A stretch of 64,000 nucleotides of DNA from Amycolatopsis bullii. GTDB lineage: Bacteria; Actinomycetota; Actinomycetes; Mycobacteriales; Pseudonocardiaceae. The notes beneath the pieces are model-generated. The model was given only the letters and a program-made list of their open reading frames with translations. It ran no database searches and was not told where the DNA came from. A program made the position numbers and the translations under genes. Below, piece by piece: positions 33,833 through 41,684 of the stretch (positions are counted from its first letter, which is position 1; each line of letters starts with the position of its first letter). Location of the stretch: the NCBI RefSeq assembly GCF_014654205.1, contig NZ_BNAW01000018.1, forward strand, positions 82,740 through 146,739, written 5' to 3'.

Positions 33833-34423
33833 GTGCGGAAACCAGCTGTGACGAGCGTCCCGATCGCAACCCTGATGGCGGAACGGTGGAGCCCGCGGGC
33901 CTACGACTCGTCCGCCGTGGTGACCCCGGACCAGGTGCGGGCGCTGCTGGAGGCGGCCCGCTGGGCGCCGTCGTTCGGCAACACCCAGCCGGCCCGCTAC
34001 CTGGTGGGCGTCCGCGGCACGCCGTCGTTCGACGCGATCTTGAGCACCTTGAATTCGGGCAACCAGGCCTGGGCGCACCGGGCGAGCCTGCTGCTGATCG
34101 GCGTGATGGTGACGACGAACGAGAAGGGCTCGGTGCCGTACGCGGAGTACGGGCTCGGGCTGGCGTCGGAGAACCTCGTGCTGCAGGCGGTCGAGCTGGG
34201 CTTGATCGCGCACCAGATGGCGGGCTTCTCCCCGGACGCGGTGCGCGCGGCCTTCTCGCTGCCGGAGGACGCGGTCCCGAAGGTGGCGATCGCGGTGGGG
34301 TCGGCGGCGTCGCCGGACGTCCTCGAGGAGGACTGGCGGATCGAGCGCGAGAAGGCGGACCGCGTGCGGCTGCCGCTGGAGGAGTTCGCCTTCACCGGCA
34401 AGTGGGGCGAGCCGGCGCTATGA
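33833..34423 (+). CDS. Nitroreductase-family flavoprotein
   Basis: A 196-residue NfsB/nitroreductase-like FMN protein. ERWSPRAYDSSAVVTP with the Arg-Ser-x-Arg FMN phosphate clamp at the N-terminus, LLEAARWAPSFGNTQPARYLV, and GLASENLVLQAVELGLIAHQMAGF in the dimer core. Short members of this family act as NAD(P)H-dependent reductases of nitro compounds, quinones or enones. The natural substrate is unknown. It overlaps the convergent membrane protein gene by 6 bp. Confidence 0.9.
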   Translation: MRKPAVTSVPIATLMAERWSPRAYDSSAVVTPDQVRALLEAARWAPSFGNTQPARYLVGVRGTPSFDAILSTLNSGNQAWAHRASLLLIGVMVTTNEKGSVPYAEYGLGLASENLVLQAVELGLIAHQMAGFSPDAVRAAFSLPEDAVPKVAIAVGSAASPDVLEEDWRIEREKADRVRLPLEEFAFTGKWGEPAL

Positions 34424-34786
34424 CGCCCCGCCCACGCGGCGGATGACCTTGGCCAGGATCCCCGACACGACCATCCAGAAGATGGCCGCGATCCCGTAGT
34501 TCACCAGCACGCGCAGCTTCTCGTCACTCGGCGTGAACAGGTCACCGAAGCCGAGGGCGAGGCTGTCCGCCCAGGACTTCACGAACGAGACGATGCCGTT
34601 CGCCGGGTTCGCCGAGCCGACCGTGAAGATCACGTGGATCACCAGGAACGCGGCGAAGATCAAGCCCACCCAGCGGACGATCGACGCCACCAGCGAGGCC
34701 ACCTTGCCCCCGGTCTGGCGCCAGTCGACGGCGGCGCGCCGCGAAACGCGCGTTTCCTCCGACGACGACTCTGCGTGCTCACCCAT
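34418..34786 (-). CDS. Small two-helix membrane protein
   Basis: A 122-residue protein. The N-terminal ~40 residues are charged (MGEHAESSSEETRVSRR), followed by two hydrophobic helices (about 48-68 and 100-118) separated by a loop with an acidic patch (LFTPSDEKLR). I recognise no family, although small actinobacterial proteins with this plan are common. The start is ATG 34786 with a GAAACT box 6 nt before it. A possible TetR-type operator lies 33 bp upstream. Confidence 0.75.
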   Translation of the reverse strand: MGEHAESSSEETRVSRRAAVDWRQTGGKVASLVASIVRWVGLIFAAFLVIHVIFTVGSANPANGIVSFVKSWADSLALGFGDLFTPSDEKLRVLVNYGIAAIFWMVVSGILAKVIRRVGGAS

Positions 34787-34818
34787 GCCCGCAGTTTCGC
34801 ACGGTGTCCCGCCGATTG

Positions 34819-34833
34819 CTACCCACAAGTAAC
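34819..34833 (-). promoter_or_regulatory. Possible operator, second copy (CTACCCACAAGTAAC)
   Basis: Shares 13 of 15 positions with the site at 24919-24933 and lies about 33 bp before the membrane protein start. Probably recognised by the same TetR-like factor, if real. Confidence 0.3.
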
Positions 34834-34888
34834 TGACCGGGTAACAGTTCCACCACGGCCCGGCTTCCCTCCGCGCCCGTTCGCTGGT

Positions 34889-34894
34889 TATGGT
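34889..34894 (+). promoter_or_regulatory. -10 box TATGGT of the leuA leader
   Basis: TATGGT, 6 nt, then the GTG of the leucine leader peptide, so transcription should begin at the leader start codon. Confidence 0.6.
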
Positions 34895-34900
34895 GGGGCC

Positions 34901-34942
34901 GTGGCGCGTGCTCTCCTGCTTCGCTGCCGCGACGGGGCCTGA
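34901..34942 (+). CDS. leuL: leuA leader peptide (leucine attenuation)
   Basis: A 13-codon ORF, GTG start, encoding MARALLLRCRDGA with three consecutive Leu codons (CTC CTG CTT). It lies 73 bp before leuA. Ribosome stalling at the Leu codons when charged tRNA-Leu is scarce would change the folding of the following hairpins. Leucine attenuators in front of leuA have been predicted for actinobacteria, so the type is known. The leader has no ribosome site because it is leaderless. Confidence 0.8.
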   Translation: MARALLLRCRDGA

Positions 34943-34971
34943 CCGGACCGGCTCCCCGTCGCGGGGCTTCG
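34927..34971 (+). promoter_or_regulatory. leuA attenuator hairpin
   Basis: An 11-bp stem CCGCGACGGGG / CCCCGTCGCGG (34927-34937 with 34954-34964) whose 5' arm overlaps the end of the leader peptide. A competing small stem CCCCG-tcg-CGGGG uses the same 3' arm, so the two are mutually exclusive. Confidence 0.65.
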
Positions 34972-35014
34972 TGGTGCCGGTCGCACCCGTCGATCTGGAG
35001 ACACCCCAAATCCC

Positions 35015-36775
35015 ATGAGCAAGATCCGCAAGCCTTCTCGCCCGGCGCCCGCCGACCAGCCCGCCTGGAACACCCAGCGCGGCACGTCCATGCCGGTCCA
35101 CCGCTACCGCCCCTGGTACGAGCTGGTCGAGAACATCGACCTGCCCGACCGCACCTGGCCCGAAAAGCGCATCGAACGCGCGCCGCTGTGGTGCGCCGTC
35201 GACCTGCGTGACGGCAACCAGGCCCTGATCGATCCGATGTCGCCCGCGCGCAAGCGGAAGTTCTTCGACCTGCTGGTCCGCATGGGCTACAAGGAGATCG
35301 AGGTCGGCTTCCCGGCCGCGTCGCAGACGGACTTCGACTTCGTCCGCGAAATCATCGAAGAGCACGCCATCCCGGACGACGTCAGCATCCAGGTGCTGAC
35401 CCAGTGCCGTCCCGAGCTGATCGAGCGGACGTTCCAGTCCTTGGAAGGCGCCCCGCGGGCGATCGTCCACATCTACAACTCGACCTCGATCCTGCAGCGT
35501 CGCGTGGTCTTCCGCGAGGAGCGCGAGGGCATCAAGAAGATCGCGACGCAGGCCGCGGAGATGGTCGTCGAGCTGGCCGCGAAGCAGCCGGACACCGACT
35601 TCCGGTTCCAGTACTCGCCGGAGTCCTACACCGGCACCGAGCTGTCCTACGCGCTCGAGGTCTGCAACGCCGTCACCGAGATCTGGCAGCCGACGCCGGA
35701 GAAGCCGGTGATCCTGAACCTGCCCGCGACCGTCGAGATGGCCACCCCGAACGTCTACGCCGACTCGATCGAGTGGATGAGCCGGAACCTGGCCCGCCGC
35801 GACTCGGTGATCCTGTCGCTGCACCCGCACAACGACCGCGGCACCGGCATCGCCGCCGCCGAGCTGGGCTACCAGGCCGGCGCGGACCGGATCGAAGGCT
35901 GCCTGTTCGGCAACGGCGAGCGCACCGGCAACGTCGACCTGGTCGCGCTGGGCATGAACCTCTACAGCCAGGGCATCGACCCGCAGATCGACTTCTCCGA
36001 CATGGACGAGATCAAGCGGACGGTCGAGTACTGCAACCAGCTGCCGGTGGGCGAGCGCTCGCCGTGGGGCGGCGACCTGGTCTTCACCGCGTTCTCCGGC
36101 AGCCACCAGGACGCGATCAACAAGGGTCTCGACGCGATGAAGGACGCCGCGGACAAGGCGGGCGTACCGGTCGACGAGCACCCGTGGGAGGTCCCGTACC
36201 TGCCGATCGACCCGAAGGACGTCGGCCGCACGTACGAGGCCGTGATCCGGGTGAACTCGCAGTCCGGCAAGGGCGGCGTCGCCTACATCATGAAGGCCGA
36301 GCACCAGCTCGACCTCCCGCGGCGGCTGCAGATCGAGTTCTCGAAGGTCATCCAGCGCTACACCGACACCGAGGGCGGCGAGGTCGACCCGACGACGATG
36401 TACAACGCCTTCTCGGCCGAGTACCTGGAGCTGAAGACGCCGCTGGAGCTGGTCCGCCAGCACGTCCGCGACAACGGCGACGGCGAGTACGACATCACCG
36501 CGACCGTGCGCGTGGAGGGTGACGAGCACGAGGTCACCGGCCGCGGCAACGGCCCGATCGCGGCGTTCTTCGACGCGCTGTCGACGGTCGGGTACGACCT
36601 GCGCCTGCTGGACTACAGCGAGCACACGCTCTCGCCGGGCGACGACGCGCGAGCGGCGTCGTACATCGAGTGCGCGATCTCCGACCGCGTGTTCTGGGGC
36701 ATCGGCATCGACCCGTCGATCGTCACCGCGTCGCTGCGCGCGGTCGTCTCGGCGGTGAACCGCGCCAACCGGTAG
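35015..36775 (+). CDS. leuA: 2-isopropylmalate synthase
   Basis: A 586-residue LeuA of the long actinobacterial type. The TIM-barrel domain has APLWCAVDLRDGNQALIDPM (catalytic Arg and metal Asp), the HPHNDRGTGIAAAELG metal histidines and LFGNGERTGNVDLV. The C-terminal regulatory domain (from about residue 430) has the GNGPIAAFFDAL leucine-binding block. It condenses acetyl-CoA with 2-ketoisovalerate, the first step of leucine synthesis, and is feedback-inhibited by leucine. It is expressed behind a leucine leader peptide. Confidence 0.97.
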   Translation: MSKIRKPSRPAPADQPAWNTQRGTSMPVHRYRPWYELVENIDLPDRTWPEKRIERAPLWCAVDLRDGNQALIDPMSPARKRKFFDLLVRMGYKEIEVGFPAASQTDFDFVREIIEEHAIPDDVSIQVLTQCRPELIERTFQSLEGAPRAIVHIYNSTSILQRRVVFREEREGIKKIATQAAEMVVELAAKQPDTDFRFQYSPESYTGTELSYALEVCNAVTEIWQPTPEKPVILNLPATVEMATPNVYADSIEWMSRNLARRDSVILSLHPHNDRGTGIAAAELGYQAGADRIEGCLFGNGERTGNVDLVALGMNLYSQGIDPQIDFSDMDEIKRTVEYCNQLPVGERSPWGGDLVFTAFSGSHQDAINKGLDAMKDAADKAGVPVDEHPWEVPYLPIDPKDVGRTYEAVIRVNSQSGKGGVAYIMKAEHQLDLPRRLQIEFSKVIQRYTDTEGGEVDPTTMYNAFSAEYLELKTPLELVRQHVRDNGDGEYDITATVRVEGDEHEVTGRGNGPIAAFFDALSTVGYDLRLLDYSEHTLSPGDDARAASYIECAISDRVFWGIGIDPSIVTASLRAVVSAVNRANR

Positions 36776-36778
36776 CCG

Positions 36779-37756
36779 GTGAAGGCCGAGCGGCTGGTCG
36801 CGCTGTTGTTCACGCTGCAACGGCGGCGCAGCGCGACCGCCGCCGAGCTCGCCGCCGAGCTCGGCGTTTCCGAACGGACGATGCACCGCGACCTGGCGGC
36901 CCTGCGCGACGCGGGCGTTCCCCTGTGGACGGAGCCGGGGCGCCACGGCGGCTTCCGCCTGGTCGACGGCTGGCGCTCCGGGCTCGACGGCTTGACGGCG
37001 CGCGAGGCCGTCGCGCTGTTCGCGCTGGGCGTGCCGTCCGCGCTCGCGGGACTCGGCCTGGACACGGCGAGCAGCGCGGCGCGGGCGAAGGTGGCCGCGG
37101 GCATGCCCGCCGAGCTGCGCGAACACGCGGCTTTGGTGGCGGGACGGTTCCACCTGGACGCCCCGGGCTGGTTCGGCTCGCCGGACGAGCCGCCCGCGCT
37201 GGCGGCGGTGGCGCAGGCGGTCTGGGCCCAGCGGCGGGTGTCGGTGTCCTACCGGCGCCGGGACAAGGTGGCCTCGCGCGAGCTGGAACCGCTGGGGCTC
37301 GTGCTGAAGGCGGGCATCTGGTACCTCGTGGCGCGGGTGGTCACGGACGATGCTTTGCGGACGTACCGGGTCTCACGAATCCTCTCGGTGGCCTCTTCGG
37401 ACGTGCCTTTCGACCGGCCCCCGGACTTCGACCTGGCGAGCTGGTGGCACTCGTCGTCGGCGGAGTTCGAGCAGGTGGCGCGGCCGGTGCGGGTCCGGGC
37501 CCGGCTGGACCGGACGGCGGTGCGGGAGCTGCGCCGGGTGTTCGGCGGGGAGCACCTGGCGGACACGGTGGTTTCGCTGGGGCCGCCGGGCGACGACGGC
37601 TGGGCCGAGGCCGAGCTCGCCCTGGAAGGGGACGAGATCGGCCTCGGCCAGCTGGTCGCGTTGAGCCCGGGGGTGGAGGTGCTGGAGCCGGCTTCGCTGC
37701 GGGCGGCGCTGGCCGGGATCGGCGCGGAGCTCGCCGCCCGCAACGCTCAGCGGTAA
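36779..37756 (+). CDS. WYL-domain transcriptional regulator (DeoR-type HTH)
   Basis: A 325-residue regulator. An N-terminal winged helix-turn-helix (RRRSATAAELAAELGVSERTMHRDL) is followed by a linker and a WYL domain (VSVSYRRRD, LEPLGLVLKAGIWYLVARV, TYRVSRI) and a WCX-like C-terminal part. WYL domains bind small ligands or nucleic acid; the target is unknown. It starts with GTG 3 bp after the leuA stop and so may be read from the leuA transcript. A Leu-related role is possible but not shown. Confidence 0.9.
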   Translation: MKAERLVALLFTLQRRRSATAAELAAELGVSERTMHRDLAALRDAGVPLWTEPGRHGGFRLVDGWRSGLDGLTAREAVALFALGVPSALAGLGLDTASSAARAKVAAGMPAELREHAALVAGRFHLDAPGWFGSPDEPPALAAVAQAVWAQRRVSVSYRRRDKVASRELEPLGLVLKAGIWYLVARVVTDDALRTYRVSRILSVASSDVPFDRPPDFDLASWWHSSSAEFEQVARPVRVRARLDRTAVRELRRVFGGEHLADTVVSLGPPGDDGWAEAELALEGDEIGLGQLVALSPGVEVLEPASLRAALAGIGAELAARNAQR

Positions 37757-37830
37757 CCGGTCGACTGGCAGCTTGGGGCCCACCACCCCGAAGCCGAGCC
37801 CCGCCCAGCGGCCCGTCAGCGGTAACCGGT
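37746..37830 (+). repeat. Two 17-bp direct repeats at convergent gene ends
   Basis: TCAGCGGTAACCGGTCG occurs at 37746-37762 and again at 37814-37830. The first copy contains the stop codon (TAA) of the WYL gene and the second carries the stop (TCA, minus strand) of the SDR gene. The 51 bp between are not otherwise repeated. Confidence 0.6.
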
Positions 37831-38718
37831 CGTGTCGGCCGGCTTCCCCGCGTCCGCGACCTCCCGCATGTACCGCCACGCGTCCGGGCGGCTGCCGTCC
37901 ACGTCGTCCACTCCGTACTCCCTCGCCAGCTGGCCGCTGCTCACCGTCTGGCCCGACCAGCGCTCTCGCGAGGGGTCCGCGGCCAGCGCCACCACCGTGC
38001 GCCCGCAGAACGTCGGCGTCTCCGAGATCGCGAAGTGCGGCACCCGCGCGCACGCGTCTCGCCAGTTCTCCTCCGTCACCCCGTAGTGCTCCAGCATCGC
38101 CTCCGACCGCAGGTACCCCGGGGTGAACGCGACCGCGGTCGCCCCGAACGAAGCCAGCTCGGCCGCCTCGCCGATCGCCAGCAGGTGCGCCGACGCCTTC
38201 GCCAGGTAAAACGGCAGCGAAGTGCCTTCGCGGTACTTCGCGTTGTACTCGGCCGTCCCGTCGGTCAGCTCGACGACCAGCCCGCCCGGGCGGGCGATCA
38301 GCCGCGGGAGCAGGAAGTGACTGGTGATCAGGTGCGCGTCGATGCCGAGGCGGATCATGCGCAGGCCCGCCTCGAGGTCGTGCTCCCACACCGGCTTGCC
38401 CCAGCCCAGGTGCTGGTCGCCGCCCCAGAGGCCGTCGATCAGGATGTCCAGGGGGCCGACTCGCTCGGCCAGTGCCGAGACCTCCGAAGGCACCAGGTGG
38501 TCGACGCGGATCGCCTCCGCCTCGCCGCCCGCCTTCTCGATCAGCTCGGCCGTTTCTTCGATGGTCTCGGGACGGTCCACTTCGGAGCGTCCCGCCCGGC
38601 TGGTCCGGCCGGTCACGTACACGAAGGCGCCCGCTCGGCCCAGTTCCACGGCGATCGCCCGGCTCGCGCCGCGCGTGCCGCCCGCCACCAGGGCGACTTT
38701 TCCGGAAAGTGCGTTCAT
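37816..38718 (-). CDS. Short-chain dehydrogenase/reductase
   Basis: A 300-residue SDR. Cofactor loop VAGGTRGASRAIA near residue 10, with Ser in place of the last Gly of the usual TGxxxGxG. The catalytic pair YLAK is present in PFYLAKASAHLL. Arg residues after the loop (TGRTSRAG) suggest NADP preference. The catalytic Ser region reads VVELTDGTAEYN, so the usual Ser may be Thr. I start it at ATG 38718 (MNALSGKVAL); the upstream start adds ten non-homologous residues. Substrate unknown. Confidence 0.87.
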   Translation of the reverse strand: MNALSGKVALVAGGTRGASRAIAVELGRAGAFVYVTGRTSRAGRSEVDRPETIEETAELIEKAGGEAEAIRVDHLVPSEVSALAERVGPLDILIDGLWGGDQHLGWGKPVWEHDLEAGLRMIRLGIDAHLITSHFLLPRLIARPGGLVVELTDGTAEYNAKYREGTSLPFYLAKASAHLLAIGEAAELASFGATAVAFTPGYLRSEAMLEHYGVTEENWRDACARVPHFAISETPTFCGRTVVALAADPSRERWSGQTVSSGQLAREYGVDDVDGSRPDAWRYMREVADAGKPADTTGYR

Positions 38719-38849
38719 GCACCCCAGCCTCACGGCTAACCATGACAACTCCTGGCATGGTTTCGGCGAGTCTGTGGACGAGCTGTCGGGTTGCTGTGAG
38801 TCCCCGCCGATCGGGAGTGCTTCGTCAGGAGCAAGCGGTTAATGGAGGT

Positions 38850-39401
38850 GTGGACGGATCGACGGCGGGACTGCTGGTGCTGTTCGTCGTCTCGCTCGTG
38901 CCGCTGCTGCCGACCGAGGTGACCCTCCTCGGCATGGGTATCTCGGCGGCACAGGGCGGGACGTCGCTGGCGCTGGTGATCGCCGTGGCGAGTGCCGGGT
39001 GCCTGGCGTCCGACCAAGCGCTCTACGCCCTCGGCCGGTTCGGTGGCCGGGCGGCGCTGGACCGGCTGAGCCGGCGGCGGAAGATCGCCGCCGGCCTCGG
39101 CTGGCTCGACGGGCGGCTGCAGCGCCATCCCCGGCCGGTGCTGGTGGTCGCCCGCTGGCTGCCGTCGGGCGGGACGCTGGGCGCCCTCTTCGCCGGATCG
39201 CTCCGGTGGCCGATGACGGAGTTCTTCACCGCCTCGGCCGTCGGCGTCACACTCTGGACGTCGTACGTGGCCTTCCTCGGCTACGCCGGCGGCCGGATCG
39301 TCACCGAACCCGGGATCAGCCTGCTGCTCTCCCTGGCTGTGGCCCTGATCCTGGGTTCGGTGATCACCTACGGCGTGAAACGGTCCGCTACAGCGCCTTG
39401 A
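38850..39401 (+). CDS. DedA-family membrane protein
   Basis: A 183-residue membrane protein with four or five hydrophobic segments and the DedA/SNARE-associated pattern: SLVPLLPTEVTLLGMG, DQALYALGRFGG and VVARWLPSGGTLGALFAGSLRW. DedA proteins act in membrane lipid (undecaprenyl phosphate) recycling and proton-motive-force homeostasis. The start is uncertain: GTG 38850 is used, but GGAGG lies too close to it and upstream GTGs exist. It overlaps the convergent peroxiredoxin gene by 14 bp. Confidence 0.75.
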   Translation: MDGSTAGLLVLFVVSLVPLLPTEVTLLGMGISAAQGGTSLALVIAVASAGCLASDQALYALGRFGGRAALDRLSRRRKIAAGLGWLDGRLQRHPRPVLVVARWLPSGGTLGALFAGSLRWPMTEFFTASAVGVTLWTSYVAFLGYAGGRIVTEPGISLLLSLAVALILGSVITYGVKRSATAP

Positions 39402-39990
39402 GGATGTCCGCCGGTTCGGTCCGCGTGACGAAGTCCGGGTGGACGTCGATGAAGCGGATCACCCGGTCCTGGCCGGCCACGACGACCGCCGGGTGAACCA
39501 GGTCCCAGCTGCCGTTGACCTTCTCGAGGTCGGTGCCCAGCGTCTTCATCGCCTCGCGCACGACATCGGAAACCGGGTAGCTCAACCCGAGGCTCCGCCC
39601 CACGGTGCTGCCGACGTCCGAAAGCACGGGGAACGCCAGGTCCGGCGCCGGCCCGTCCGGCTTCTGCGGGCTGATCGCCGCCAGGGTCGCGCCGCGCTTC
39701 TCCAGCTCGGGCAGCAGTTCCTGCTGGTAGGTGCGCAGCGTCAGGTTGCAGTACGGGCACCACTGGCCGCGGTAGAACACGAGCACCGCCGGCCCGTCGG
39801 CCACGAGCTCGGCCAAGCTGGTCGCCGCACCGTCGGCTCCCGGCAGCGTGAAGTCCTCGATCTTGTCGCCCACCTCGGCGAAGTCCGTCGCGGCACGGCG
39901 CCGGTCCGCGTCGAGGATTTCGGCGAGCTCCGGCGGCAGGGCGCCGCGGAGCTGGGTGTTCAGCCCGGTCAGGGCGGTTTCGAGCGTCAT
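39388..39990 (-). CDS. AhpC/TSA-type peroxiredoxin-like protein
   Basis: A 200-residue thioredoxin-fold protein. The active-site block VLVFYRGQWCPYCNLTLRTYQ has a CxxC pair, as in the AhpC/TSA group that carries an extra resolving cysteine. A helical N-terminal ~45 residues precede the fold. It reduces peroxides or acts as a disulfide oxidoreductase. The promoter region carries a palindrome (40008-40023) that the divergent TetR regulator probably binds. Confidence 0.88.
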   Translation of the reverse strand: MTLETALTGLNTQLRGALPPELAEILDADRRRAATDFAEVGDKIEDFTLPGADGAATSLAELVADGPAVLVFYRGQWCPYCNLTLRTYQQELLPELEKRGATLAAISPQKPDGPAPDLAFPVLSDVGSTVGRSLGLSYPVSDVVREAMKTLGTDLEKVNGSWDLVHPAVVVAGQDRVIRFIDVHPDFVTRTEPADILKAL

Positions 39991-40007
39991 GGATCCCCCA
40001 AGCTGTT

Positions 40008-40023
40008 TGTACTGATCGGTACA
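40008..40023. promoter_or_regulatory. TetR operator 1 (TGTACTGATCGGTACA)
   Basis: A 16-bp inverted repeat TGTAC-tgatcg-GTACA in the 59-bp gap between the peroxiredoxin and tetR genes, on the peroxiredoxin side. Its half-sites match operator 2. Confidence 0.65.
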
Positions 40024-40034
40024 GTGAGGCGAAC

Positions 40035-40050
40035 TGTACTATTCAGTACA
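40035..40050. promoter_or_regulatory. TetR operator 2 (TGTACTATTCAGTACA), overlapping the tetR start
   Basis: A perfect inverted repeat TGTACT-attc-AGTACA. It covers the TACTAT -10 box (40037-40042) of tetR and its last base is the A of the ATG, so binding would block the regulator's own leaderless promoter. Confidence 0.7.
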
Positions 40051-40661
40051 TGGAGACGCAAGCGGCTTCGACCCCGCGCGGCAAGCGGACCCGCGACGCG
40101 ATCGTCGACGCGGCGGCGGGACTGATGTACGTCGACGGCGTCGCGGGCACCAGCGTCGACAAGGTGCTCGCCGCGAGCGGGGCCGGGAAATCGCAGATGT
40201 ACCACTACTTCAAGAACAAGGAACAGCTGGTCGAGGCCGTGATCGACCGGTATCTCGAGCAGATCCTCGGCAATCAGCCCGCGATCTTCACGCTGTCTTC
40301 CTGGGCCGATCTCGAGACGTGGACCGAGCAGCTGCTCGACGTCCACCGCCGTGCGGGAGGGCCGATCGCGTGCCCGCTGGGCAACCTCGCCGGCGAGGTC
40401 GGCGACAACCCGAAGCTCGCCCCGCTGGTCGACCAGGCCTACCGGACGTGGGAGTCCCACCTGGAACGCGGACTGAAAGCGTTGCAGGACAACGGCGAGC
40501 TCGCTCCGGACGCCGATCCGGCGAGGCTCGCGCAGGCGGCGATGACGTCCGTCCAAGGGGGACTGCTGCTGGCCCACATCCGGCACGACCTCACGGCCCT
40601 GGAGGACGCGCTGGGCATCGCGCTGGCCTACCTCCGCACCCACGCCACACGTCGTGAGTGA
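40050..40661 (+). CDS. TetR/AcrR-family regulator
   Basis: A 203-residue TetR protein. HTH at about residues 14-58 (TRDAIVDAAAGLMYVDGVAGTSVDKV, GAGKSQMYHYFKNKEQLV) and a TetR_C ligand domain with GGPIACPLGNLAGEVGD. It is divergent from the peroxiredoxin gene, and two palindromic operators lie between them, one on its own start. Autorepression and repression of the peroxiredoxin are the likely roles. The -10 TACTAT is 7 nt before ATG. The stop codon is inside the downstream palindrome. Confidence 0.9.
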   Translation: METQAASTPRGKRTRDAIVDAAAGLMYVDGVAGTSVDKVLAASGAGKSQMYHYFKNKEQLVEAVIDRYLEQILGNQPAIFTLSSWADLETWTEQLLDVHRRAGGPIACPLGNLAGEVGDNPKLAPLVDQAYRTWESHLERGLKALQDNGELAPDADPARLAQAAMTSVQGGLLLAHIRHDLTALEDALGIALAYLRTHATRRE

Positions 40662-40694
40662 GAAACAGGGTTAGCACACTGTTTCTCACTCACG
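40653..40694. terminator. 16-bp perfect palindrome shared by convergent tetR and lysR ends
   Basis: Arms CGTGAGTGAGAAACAG and its complement with a 10-nt loop. The TGA of tetR (40659-40661) is in the left arm and the TGA of the LysR gene (40690-40692) is in the right arm, so both convergent genes end inside it. Confidence 0.8.
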
Positions 40695-41598
40695 AGGCGG
40701 TGAGCTGGGCGACCTCCGCGCGCAGTTCCTCGATCACCTTGGCCACCGCCGGCCGCTGCAGCGCGCCGGTGCGGCACACCGCCTCGACCAGGCGGGCCGC
40801 GCGGATTCCGGCGAGCGGCCGCCCGACCAGGCCGCTGTCGCGGCCGGTGTTCATCGTGTACCGCGGCAGCAGCGCGATGCCGTGGCCCGCGGCGACCAGC
40901 CGCTCGGTGATCCGGAAGTCGTTGATCCGCTGCACCACGACCGGCCGCACGCCGGTGCGGATGGTCAGCGAGCGCAGCACGTCGTCCACCGGGAAGCCGA
41001 AGTCGACGCTGATCCAGCGTTCGTCCGCCAGCTCGGCCAGCTCGACGCGGCGCTGGTTCGCCAGCCGGTGCCCGGCCGGGAGCGCGACGTCGAGCGGCTC
41101 GCGCAGCAGGGGCACCACCTCGAGGCGGCCGGAGTCGAACTCCGGTGCGTGCTCGTCGCGGTGCGCCACGACGATGTCGTAGTCCGCGACCAGGCCGGGC
41201 ACCTCCGGCGGCGTCATGTCGACGTCCCGGACGTCGACCTCCAGGCCGTCGTACCCGGCGACGCGGGACAGCAGCCCCGGCAGCAGCATCAGGCCGGCCG
41301 ACTGGAAGATCGCGATCCGCACCCGCCCGCGCGGCGCGCTGCGGTAGGTGTCCAATTCGGACTCGGCCCGTTCGAGCGCGGCGAGCACCTCGTCGGCGCG
41401 GGCGACCAGCGCGCGGCCCGCGTCGGTCAGCCGCAGGCCGCGGCCGGCCGGCTCGGTGAGCGGCAGGCCGACCTCGCCCTGCAACGCGCGCAGCTGCTGC
41501 GAGACCGCGGACGGCGTGCAGTGCAGCGCCCGCGCGGCCGCCGTCACGCTCCCGCGGTCGGCGAACTCCCGCAGCGTGCGCAGCCGGCCCAGATCCAC
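40690..41598 (-). CDS. LysR-family regulator
   Basis: A 302-residue LysR protein. Winged HTH at residues 1-60 (LRTLREFADRGSVTAAARALHCTPSAVSQQL) and the periplasmic-binding-like effector domain starting near residue 90 (RVRIAIFQSAGLMLLP). It is divergent from the DMT exporter gene, the standard layout for a LysR regulator and its target. The GTG start has TACAGT 6 nt before it. Confidence 0.92.
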   Translation of the reverse strand: MDLGRLRTLREFADRGSVTAAARALHCTPSAVSQQLRALQGEVGLPLTEPAGRGLRLTDAGRALVARADEVLAALERAESELDTYRSAPRGRVRIAIFQSAGLMLLPGLLSRVAGYDGLEVDVRDVDMTPPEVPGLVADYDIVVAHRDEHAPEFDSGRLEVVPLLREPLDVALPAGHRLANQRRVELAELADERWISVDFGFPVDDVLRSLTIRTGVRPVVVQRINDFRITERLVAAGHGIALLPRYTMNTGRDSGLVGRPLAGIRAARLVEAVCRTGALQRPAVAKVIEELRAEVAQLTAS

Positions 41599-41604
41599 GC
41601 CGCC

Positions 41605-41610
41605 ACTGTA
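41605..41610 (-). promoter_or_regulatory. -10 box TACAGT, leaderless lysR
   Basis: TACAGT on the minus strand, 6 nt, then GTG 41598. It lies in the 86-bp gap shared with the exporter. Confidence 0.5.
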
Positions 41611-41684
41611 CTTGAAGCGCTGCTACAAGGTTCCTGCAGATATTCTCGCTGGTTCTTCACGGTCGCCGTTGACACAGTGGAGGC

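Noticed and set aside
34418..37153. 900-codon minus-strand frame through leuA
   Set aside because: Only its last 122 codons (from ATG 34786) are real; the rest is antisense to leuA.
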